Positions 1 to 4,760 of a stretch of 5,175 bases of DNA are shown one piece after another. The notes beneath the pieces were generated by a model, which saw nothing but the letters and a program-made list of their open reading frames with translations, was not told the DNA's origin and made no database searches. Source of the DNA: Candidatus Pacearchaeota archaeon (lineage in GTDB: Archaea > Nanoarchaeota > Nanoarchaeia > Pacearchaeales > GW2011-AR1); contig NZAS01000007.1 in the NCBI GenBank assembly GCA_002686195.1, positions 5,863 through 11,037 on the forward strand, given 5' to 3'. Position 1 is the first letter of the stretch. Each line of letters begins with the position of its first letter. The translations under genes and the position numbers were made by a program.

Positions 1-2
1 TG

Positions 3-464
3 GGATTGAGCTTCATCAATGTGGGATACGCACGAACGAATCCGGACGGAAGCAAGATTCTGCCCAAGGCTGACTGGATCGAATCCGGCGGCAAGTGGTG
101 GGAACCCTACACGCAGGCACAGGTGGAAGCCGCAGCTCGCGTCACAGGTCACTTCCTTGCTGAAAATGATTTGGACGCCTCGAAGATGTGGAGCCACAAG
201 GAGTTGAACAAGGGAGGTAAGTCGGACCCCGGACCCGCCTTTCCCATGGAAACATTTCGAAATCGGGTGGCTTTCTGGATCTCCCCTCCCGTGGCAGTGA
301 CTGCGCCGGGACCGGTCCAAGTTGTGACCTACGGAGTACGAGAAAACTGGGAAATGTTGGCGTTGCTCGCTTTGAGCGGGGCCGTTGTTTACACGGGCTA
401 CCGCGTGTACGAGGAGGGTCTCGAAATGGGACTTCCATTCGGCGTTGCCTGGAGAACGGTCTGA
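3..464 (+). CDS. N-acetylmuramoyl-L-alanine amidase (Amidase_2/PGRP fold), endolysin-like, C-terminal part, with C-terminal membrane segment
   Basis: This is the 3' end of a gene that enters from the left. The frame is open to the window edge, so the TTG at 6 is probably not the true start. Residue numbers below count from that TTG. Amidase_2 enzymes cleave the bond between N-acetylmuramic acid and L-alanine in peptidoglycan. The segment H64-K-E-L-N-K-G-G-K72-S-D74-P-G-P-A-F-P has His, Lys and Asp at +0, +8 and +10. That is the spacing of the zinc ligand, catalytic Lys and zinc ligand in AmpD-type enzymes (H154/K162/D164). The stretch before it (Y35-TQAQVEAAARVTGHFL) fits the usual helix of the fold. 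The first zinc His and the N-terminal half lie outside the window. After the catalytic domain comes a Pro/Val linker (about 93-107), then a hydrophobic segment (about 117-132, LALLALSGAVV) and a short tail. A C-terminal membrane segment is unusual for this family. The likely role is host lysis or cell-wall entry. Confidence 0.85.
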   Translation, partial: GLSFINVGYARTNPDGSKILPKADWIESGGKWWEPYTQAQVEAAARVTGHFLAENDLDASKMWSHKELNKGGKSDPGPAFPMETFRNRVAFWISPPVAVTAPGPVQVVTYGVRENWEMLALLALSGAVVYTGYRVYEEGLEMGLPFGVAWRTV

Positions 465-504
465 TGGTTTCCCGTCGTTTCTATTTCCGCGTTAGGATGG
501 AACG
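465..504 (+). promoter_or_regulatory. Short intergenic gap with the ribosome binding site of the GTG-started gene at 505
   Basis: This 40-base gap is the longest gene-free stretch in the window. AGGA at 494-497, seven bases before the GTG at 505, is a plausible Shine-Dalgarno site and supports that start. I see no convincing -10/-35 promoter and no terminator hairpin. Confidence 0.5.
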
Positions 505-726
505 GTGAAACTCCCCTCTATATCCAAAGATAACGGCACCCTCATCACCCTCTTATCCGTGGGTGCGGTGGGCGCCTTCAGTTCGCTACTAAGGCGACGC
601 GGCAAGATACGCTTTCGGGATCTCGGAGCAGCAGACCTGTCTGCCGCTACGGTAGAGGCCCTCGAAGACGTGGGTGCCGGCGCTATGAATCGAAGATCTC
701 AGCTTTCCCTTTTCCCCTGGAGATGA
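505..726 (+). CDS. Small membrane protein with shared N-terminal prefix (73 aa), unknown function
   Basis: No family recognised. The GTG start has AGGA at 494-497. Residues 9-29 (DNG, then a Leu/Val/Ala/Gly segment) form one predicted hydrophobic helix, followed at once by RRRGK (30-34). The remaining tail of about 40 residues is mixed, ending in Q-L-S-L-F-P-W-R. The K-D-N-G-T at 8-12 is shared exactly with the next protein (K4-T8) but encoded by different codons, so the prefixes look conserved at protein level rather than recently copied. Four bases separate this gene from the next, suggesting one transcript. With one hydrophobic helix and a basic flank, the position next to the lysin allows a holin or lysis accessory, but the same prefix occurs on seven neighbours, so it may equally be a targeting peptide on a tiny cargo. 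I am fairly sure it is a real gene and unsure of its role. Confidence 0.65.
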   Translation: MKLPSISKDNGTLITLLSVGAVGAFSSLLRRRGKIRFRDLGAADLSAATVEALEDVGAGAMNRRSQLSLFPWR

Positions 727-730
727 CCCG

Positions 731-1315
731 ATGGACCTCAAAGACAATGGAACCTTTCTCGCTCTGGCGACCACTGGCCTGGTGGCCGCGGTTGGAGAGT
801 TCTCCACTCGTTCGCGTCAGGCTACCGGCGTGGTATCCGTCATCGACCAAGTAGGGGGGGCCTTTGGTAGTCCTTCTCTCCTCGCGGACAAGGGGCGCAA
901 CCGGGCGGCCTTTGGTGCGGCTGTGGGAGCGGCCATGGCTGGAAGCGTGGGTGCGCCTATCGGGGCCTCAATCGGGACTCCGGCGGGCCACAAGTGGCGC
1001 GGAGCTGGTGGCGCTTTCGGGGGCTCAGTCCTGGCAATGATGATCACCAATCCCATCGTGATGAAGCGAGTTCAAGCTCGTGTGGATGCGCGAAACATGG
1101 AAGCTGCCTCCACCATTACTTTGCAGGCGGGTCACCAGCCAGTGGTCACGCAGAAAGTATCCAAGCCAACCATCATGGACTACCACCTCGCCACACCAGG
1201 CTGGGTGCGCGTGGCCAATGCAGCTGCCGCGGGTCTGGGCGCGTGGCTCTCCGTCCCCGAGGACGAGGGTTCCTACGGCGAAGAATGGGAAAGCTACGGC
1301 GCACAGGGCTGGTAG
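731..1315 (+). CDS. Glycine-zipper membrane protein with shared N-terminal prefix (194 aa), unknown function
   Basis: ATG start with GGAGA at 719-723, seven bases upstream. Residues 4-22 carry the K-D-N-G-T start and hydrophobic segment of the shared prefix. Its flank is atypical: E23 lies at the end of the segment, and the basic part is only R27/R29 with no RGS. Residues 59-86 are a Gly/Ala-rich segment with glycines every fourth residue (G74, G78, G82, G86, plus G62 and G66), a glycine zipper typical of helices that pack tightly in membranes. A second Gly-rich hydrophobic stretch follows (about 91-105), and a third (about 160-175, with AAAAGLGAWL). The C-terminus is acidic and aromatic (EEWESYGAQGW). 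In phages such proteins are often membrane-active, for example in DNA ejection or lysis, but no specific family was recognised. The stop is TAG, the only non-TGA stop among complete genes here, and the next gene starts on the very next base in the same frame. Confidence 0.75.
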   Translation: MDLKDNGTFLALATTGLVAAVGEFSTRSRQATGVVSVIDQVGGAFGSPSLLADKGRNRAAFGAAVGAAMAGSVGAPIGASIGTPAGHKWRGAGGAFGGSVLAMMITNPIVMKRVQARVDARNMEAASTITLQAGHQPVVTQKVSKPTIMDYHLATPGWVRVANAAAAGLGAWLSVPEDEGSYGEEWESYGAQGW

Positions 1316-2056
1316 GTGGAGGTCCATTTCGCCGGATGCCCATGCCCACTCTGCAAGCCGAGTCGCGGCGTCTGGTGGGCTCTCGGAAGCGTTGGAGCTC
1401 TCTCCGCGCTCTCTGTGTGGGGAAGTGCGCGTAGAGGATCGTCCAACCTGACAGAGGACGAGCAAACGGTTCTCTTTTCTCTCGTATCTGCCATAGTCGA
1501 TTCAGGCGATCCGGATGCAACCAGGTCGTTCTCCCCTAACGACGAGGAATGGTCGGCTGTTCAATCTCTGATCCGCAAAGGACTGGCTCAAGAGACAGGA
1601 CAGCCAGGAGGAAACTACTTCGTGGGATTCGGTCTCGGACCAGCCGATCCCAGTCACCGGAGTATCGAGGTGGGCATTACTGACGATGGCTTGTCCCTAG
1701 CTGGCCAGATCGATCCCTTGTTCACAACCTTCTCGAAAGAACTTTTGCTTCGATTCCATGAAAGGGACACGGGCACAGGGAGGTACCGAAAAAAGGGAAG
1801 TACAGCTGGGCACACCTTCGGAGATCTGGCGAAAGTGAATAAGGACATGCGTAAGGCTGACTTCTGGCTCATGGCAGACGGCCAGCCCACCCGGACGTTC
1901 AAGAAGAGCTACATCGGCATCAAGATCCGGCGTACCGATGTTCTCATTCCGGACTACGCCTACTACATGCTCATGCACCTGGCGAACCAGGGAGTCTGGT
2001 TCAAGCCTTTGACGGTTGAGCAGGTGAGATCTCTTCCGTTGCAATCGGCCCAATGA
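1316..2056 (+). CDS. Membrane-anchored protein with HsdS target-recognition-like C-terminal domain (246 aa)
   Basis: GTG start on the base after the preceding TAG. The frame is closed just upstream, so this is the earliest possible start, with AGGG at 1305-1308 as a weak ribosome site. The N-terminus holds H4, C8, C10 and C13 (CPCPLC), a possible metal-binding or disulfide cluster. It is followed by a hydrophobic segment (about 19-37, ALGSVGALSAL) and A-R-R-G-S (38-42), the shared prefix. Residues about 45-130 contain an L-I-R-K-G-L stretch (85-90) and a later I-T-D-D-G-L-S-L-A stretch (121-129), which read like the recognition helix and wing of a winged-helix domain. Residues about 165-242 resemble half of a type I restriction specificity subunit: F-G-D-L, then A-D-F-W (181-184), G-I-K-I-R-R-T-D (201-208), P-D-Y-A-Y-Y-M-L (212-219), and a final L-T-V-E-Q-V-R-S-L-P-L (232-242). 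Full HsdS proteins have two such domains and about 400 residues; this has one. Any link to DNA recognition is inference. Confidence 0.7.
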   Translation: MEVHFAGCPCPLCKPSRGVWWALGSVGALSALSVWGSARRGSSNLTEDEQTVLFSLVSAIVDSGDPDATRSFSPNDEEWSAVQSLIRKGLAQETGQPGGNYFVGFGLGPADPSHRSIEVGITDDGLSLAGQIDPLFTTFSKELLLRFHERDTGTGRYRKKGSTAGHTFGDLAKVNKDMRKADFWLMADGQPTRTFKKSYIGIKIRRTDVLIPDYAYYMLMHLANQGVWFKPLTVEQVRSLPLQSAQ

Positions 2057-2057
2057 A

Positions 2058-3248
2058 ATGGATGGGCGGGCACTAGCGCTGGGGTCTATCGCAGTCGTGG
2101 CTGCATTGAGCTCGAGGAGGGGATCTCCAAATAGCGATGACGTTGTTCTCCATTTTGATGAGTATTGGGACCCAAATCTGGATGTGTTCTTCGGAAAAAT
2201 GAGAGAGGCCGGATTGGACCTCCAGCAGGTGGCGACCGTAGCCCAGCAGTATCCCCAGGCAACGCTTACGACCGTGGTTCTTGTAGTCACCCAGTACGCC
2301 TACTGGCTTGGCGACCAACAGGTCTTCATCATCGGACGCAAGCTCCAGGAGATGTTCGCCAACACCGACCTGTCCAAGGTTCCGGAGTGGGCCATCAAGT
2401 TTCCCTATCCCGCCTACTACCTTGCTCTTCCCGACTGCCCATGGAGCATCTTCGACCCTCACACTGGCTGGCACCAGGTTGGGGGCGTGTACGTCCGAGT
2501 GATGGAGCCAGCAGAACTTCCGGATGTGGAAGAGCGCGGAGAATATCCTGTGTTGTCCATGGTCGTCTGGGGGATGGCAAACGAGAAGTCCAAGTTCAAG
2601 GGAGATGACGCAGTAGCTTTCGTTCACCTTGATATCGGAGAAGCCTTTTCCCCGGTGTACGGAAACATCGAAGAGTATTTTACCGAGAAGACCGGGAAGA
2701 GGGGGAGGCCCATGACCTCGGCCGCGGGGCTTCCGATGCGAGCCAAGGAAGGGGTTGATCCGTGGAGGACGCAGCCAAAGCACCGAGAGGCCGTGAGGAA
2801 CGTCCTTCGCGTCATCATCAACTCAGCGATTTACATGGGAAGCGAAGGAGCTCGAAGAGAGACTGACCCACGTTTTGCGAAAGAGAACCGAGCTCGCCAG
2901 AAGATCGTGGACCAGATCGGTGAGCTCCAGCGGAGCGGCGCCAAGGGCCGAAGGATCCGTCGAGGAACCGAGAAGTTGGAGAAGAAGAAGCGAAACTTTT
3001 CCGGAGCCAACGTGGTCTGGATCGGGAAGCACGAGAAGGAAGGCCGTCCCAAGTTGCAGCCTGGTGCCGCGGTGCGTTCGCGCAAGCCCATGCGTCGACA
3101 CTGGGTGCGCGGTCACTGGAGATTTGCAGCACGCAAGCACGGAGAACGAAAGCCCGTGTGGATCAGGCCATTTCAGCGCGGAACCTACGATCCGGACGTG
3201 ACGACCCCGCCCAAGCGCAAGTACAAGCTCGACGGGGGGGACCAATGA
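2058..3248 (+). CDS. AcrVA2-like protein with N-terminal membrane prefix and basic C-terminal arm (396 aa)
   Basis: ATG one base after the previous stop with no clear Shine-Dalgarno site, so translation is probably coupled. Residues 5-19 form the hydrophobic prefix, ending in S-R-R-G-S (19-23). Several features recall AcrVA2, a Moraxella anti-CRISPR of about 320 aa that acts on Cas12a production: a L-A-L-P-D-C-P-W motif (122-129) like the F-L-N-L-P-D-W-C I remember there, a following beta-rich segment (164-193), a helical stretch around 243-262, and near the C-terminus H-W-V-R-G-H-W-R (348-355), then W-I-R-P-F (368-372), like its R-R-G-H-W-H-G-Y-W. Residues 265-315 and 330-390 are rich in Arg/Lys, which suggests nucleic acid contact. 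Residues 91-132 align without gaps to the protein starting at 4757 (15 of 42 identical). AcrVA2-like proteins are widespread in phages and plasmids and most are untested, so anti-CRISPR activity is not implied. The membrane prefix is not part of AcrVA2 as I recall it. Confidence 0.7.
   Translation: MDGRALALGSIAVVAALSSRRGSPNSDDVVLHFDEYWDPNLDVFFGKMREAGLDLQQVATVAQQYPQATLTTVVLVVTQYAYWLGDQQVFIIGRKLQEMFANTDLSKVPEWAIKFPYPAYYLALPDCPWSIFDPHTGWHQVGGVYVRVMEPAELPDVEERGEYPVLSMVVWGMANEKSKFKGDDAVAFVHLDIGEAFSPVYGNIEEYFTEKTGKRGRPMTSAAGLPMRAKEGVDPWRTQPKHREAVRNVLRVIINSAIYMGSEGARRETDPRFAKENRARQKIVDQIGELQRSGAKGRRIRRGTEKLEKKKRNFSGANVVWIGKHEKEGRPKLQPGAAVRSRKPMRRHWVRGHWRFAARKHGERKPVWIRPFQRGTYDPDVTTPPKRKYKLDGGDQ
3234..3240 (+). 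promoter_or_regulatory. G7 run acting as likely ribosome binding site for the gene at 3245
   Basis: Seven consecutive G lie four bases before the ATG at 3245 and can pair with a CCUCC-type anti-Shine-Dalgarno. The run sits in the last codons of the AcrVA2-like gene, so it is also a place where a sequencing indel or ribosome slip would matter. Confidence 0.4.
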
Positions 3249-3898
3249 GCCGGTGTGGTTGCGGATTGGCCCTGGGGTCGGTGGCAGTTCTGGCTGGCGC
3301 TGGAGTCCTGGCAAAGCGCGGTTCAGCTTCAATGGAGCTGGCGAATCGTTACCGGGTCTTTGGTTTCGTGGGTGACTCCGATCCACTCACTCACGGAGGA
3401 GGGGTTGTGTACCCCACCGAGCACGGCCCCTACTTGGCGTTCTGGGACGGGATCAACGATTATACCCAGTCTCCAACGAGAACTCCGGACCCCGAAGAGG
3501 ACGAGTGGACGTTCCAGGTATTCCAGGTAGAAGTCCCGGAGGATGTAGTTGCGGAGTACGACTGGATCGATTGGGACTCGGTGGCCATGTCCTACGACCA
3601 AGAATTGCATGAGTTGGTGGCGTGGGGTCGCCACCCGGATCCCGCCGCCAGAGCCCAACTCCTATACCAACTGGTGGGCCACATCAGTTCTCACGACCTG
3701 GACTCTTACCCTGGGGACATGACCGGACTCGAGCTCAAGAAGCGCTGGCCTGCTTTGATGGGAACACAGAAAGCCCCTCCCTCTATCCGCGATCTCGCTG
3801 GGCCCGATTTTCTGCGAGCCCCCCTTGTTCCAAACAAGTGGGCCCTGCAGGGTTTGGACGAAATACTTCTTCTCGAATCCGGGGAGGAAGAGGGATGA
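3245..3898 (+). CDS. Acidic protein with shared N-terminal prefix (217 aa), unknown function
   Basis: The ATG at 3245 overlaps the previous stop (ATGA) and is preceded by a run of seven G (3234-3240) that can serve as ribosome site. An upstream in-frame ATG at 3158 would give 29 more residues inside the previous gene; I reject it because the shared prefix begins exactly at 3245. Prefix: M-S-R-C-G-C-G, hydrophobic segment (7-23, LALGSVAVLAGAGVLA), then K-R-G-S (24-27). The body is acidic and aromatic, with G-G-G-V-V-Y-P-T-E-H-G-P-Y at 51-63, E-E-D-E-W-T-F-Q-V-F-Q-V at 84-95, and a Y-D-W-I-D-W-D segment (105-111). A helical region at about 117-150 includes R-H-P-D-P-A-A-R-A-Q. The pattern suggests a small globular alpha/beta domain with an acidic tail (E-S-G-E-E-E-G). 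I recognise no family and no catalytic motif. The coupled overlaps on both sides place it in the same translation unit as the AcrVA2-like gene. Confidence 0.75.
   Translation: MSRCGCGLALGSVAVLAGAGVLAKRGSASMELANRYRVFGFVGDSDPLTHGGGVVYPTEHGPYLAFWDGINDYTQSPTRTPDPEEDEWTFQVFQVEVPEDVVAEYDWIDWDSVAMSYDQELHELVAWGRHPDPAARAQLLYQLVGHISSHDLDSYPGDMTGLELKKRWPALMGTQKAPPSIRDLAGPDFLRAPLVPNKWALQGLDEILLLESGEEEG
3883..3894 (+). promoter_or_regulatory. Strong ribosome binding site deciding the start at 3895
   Basis: GGAGG at 3883-3887, seven bases before the ATG at 3895, followed by more purines. It supports starting the 151-aa protein at 3895 rather than at the upstream in-frame ATG at 3622. The same bases encode the acidic G-E-E-E-G tail of the preceding protein. 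Confidence 0.65.
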
Positions 3899-4350
3899 AC
3901 GGAACCTACCTCGCACTGGTGACGGTAGCGGCGGCGACTCTCGTTGGAGCGCGTTCCAAGCGCCGTCTCGGATCCAGAACACTCTACATGGACTATTTCG
4001 AGAGCAATCCATCCATACGACCCCCTTCCAATAGGACTGGAGAAATCACCTTTGACTTTCCCTGGCCAGCGATGTGGGGCTCAATTCGGCTCGAAGTAGA
4101 GAACGTGCCTAACCACTGGGACGAGGACGAGTTCAAGCGGTGGGCGACGAAAGAGATCTACGAGTATTGGGATGAGTTCCGGGACCAGTTGGGGCGGCCC
4201 GTAAAATACGCAAACCAAGAGATGCGGGACGAGATGAGCGAGGATGCGGGCTATGCCCTTTCTCTCGAGGCTGAAAGGGTAGACCCCGGTACATTGGTGG
4301 AAAGCGACTGGCACCTCGACGCTAAAGACGACGTGGAGGAGGAAAAATGA
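3895..4350 (+). CDS. Small prefix-bearing protein, first of a tandem paralogue pair (151 aa), unknown function
   Basis: The ATG overlaps the preceding stop (ATGA) and has GGAGG at 3883-3887. The frame is open further upstream to 3622, but that part lies inside the previous gene. Prefix: M-N-G-T-Y-L-A-L at the start, hydrophobic segment to about residue 19, then R20-S-K-R-R-L-G-S-R28. The body begins D33-Y-F-E, then P-S-I-R (39-42), R47-T, a beta-like I-R-L-E-V-E-N-V-P (64-72) and W75-D. A charged helical region follows (about 77-125), then an acidic tail (D-D-V-E-E-E-K). Every one of these landmarks recurs in the next protein in the same order, so the two are diverged tandem duplicates. No known family or active site was recognised. 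The even pattern of conserved strands and charged helices suggests a small binding or structural domain held at a membrane by its prefix. Confidence 0.75.
   Translation: MNGTYLALVTVAAATLVGARSKRRLGSRTLYMDYFESNPSIRPPSNRTGEITFDFPWPAMWGSIRLEVENVPNHWDEDEFKRWATKEIYEYWDEFRDQLGRPVKYANQEMRDEMSEDAGYALSLEAERVDPGTLVESDWHLDAKDDVEEEK
4335..4343 (+). promoter_or_regulatory. Strong ribosome binding site for the gene at 4347
   Basis: GGAGGAGGA, with GGAGG at 4335-4339 seven bases before the ATG. It is the best Shine-Dalgarno match in the window and suggests high expression of the second paralogue. It also encodes the V-E-E-E tail of the first. Confidence 0.65.
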
Positions 4351-4760
4351 ACGGAGCACATCTCACCCTCTGGACCGTAGCCGCGGGTGCTCTCGCATCC
4401 AGGTTGAAGAAGCGCGGGTCTCGCTACTACTCCCTGGACTACGTGGAACTGCAGCCTCCATCCATTCGAAATGTCGTGACGGGTCGCACAGCCGAAGCTC
4501 AATACGAGATCCCCATTGTGACTGTTATGTATGACCTCGAGATCGAAAACGTGCCCACTCAGTGGGACGCCAATGACGTAGATGGTTGGGTTCGGGCTCA
4601 CTTGAGTGACTGGAATAGCGACGTCTCGCGGGATTTCCGTAGAGACGTGGCTCGCCACATGAAACAGGACATGGTGCTTCAGGATTTCGTGGACAGCGAT
4701 GCCCTCGAATTCCAGGGCGCGAGCTTCCGGAATGACAGATATGACGAGGATGATGAATGA
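4347..4760 (+). CDS. Small prefix-bearing protein, second of a tandem paralogue pair (137 aa), unknown function
   Basis: The ATG overlaps the previous stop (ATGA) behind GGAGGAGGA. Prefix: M-N-G-A-H-L-T-L-W-T-V-A-A at the start, hydrophobic segment to about residue 18, then R19-L-K-K-R-G-S-R26. Twelve of its first 23 residues match the preceding protein without gaps. Landmarks in common with it are G-S-R, D31-Y-V-E, P-S-I-R (38-41), R47-T, L64-E-I-E-N-V-P70 and W73-D, at almost constant offset. After about residue 80 the pair diverges, but both keep a charged helical region and an acidic end (here R-Y-D-E-D-D-E). Codons differ freely at the conserved positions, so the duplication is old and the protein has been kept under selection. 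Function unknown. A hetero-oligomer or two variants facing different partners are possible reasons to keep both copies, which is inference. Confidence 0.75.
   Translation: MNGAHLTLWTVAAGALASRLKKRGSRYYSLDYVELQPPSIRNVVTGRTAEAQYEIPIVTVMYDLEIENVPTQWDANDVDGWVRAHLSDWNSDVSRDFRRDVARHMKQDMVLQDFVDSDALEFQGASFRNDRYDEDDE

Noticed and set aside
465..504. Promoter or terminator in the gap after the amidase
   Set aside because: No recognisable -10/-35 pair and no stem with a T run in these 40 bases.
505..600. Sec signal peptide as the reason for the hydrophobic N-termini
   Set aside because: Most copies lack a basic lead before the hydrophobic run and instead have the basic cluster after it, which is opposite to a signal peptide.
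994..1451. Several overlapping open frames on both strands
   Set aside because: They are rich in Arg, Ser, Pro and His with no hydrophobic or motif pattern, and conflict with two better supported genes in frame with each other.
1697..2290. Open frame on the - strand (197 aa) crossing a gene junction
   Set aside because: It runs opposite the ends of two well-supported genes and has no family motif.
2073..2783. Long open frame on the - strand (236 aa)
   Set aside because: It lies wholly opposite the AcrVA2-like gene, whose frame has a good start, family motifs and operon fit. The antisense product shows no recognisable domain and is expected from GC-rich codon bias.
3158..3244. Upstream start for the 217-aa protein
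   Set aside because: The 29 extra residues lie inside the previous gene and hide the N-terminal prefix that all neighbours show at their starts; ATGA at 3245 with the G run fits better.
2823..3386. Open frame on the - strand (187 aa)
   Set aside because: It is opposite the Arg/Lys-rich end of the AcrVA2-like gene; its Ser/Leu/Pro-rich content is the complement of that composition.
3622..3894. Upstream start for the 151-aa protein
   Set aside because: The extra 91 residues lie inside the previous gene and look like an out-of-frame shadow; GGAGG before 3895 and the M-N-G prefix there decide the start.
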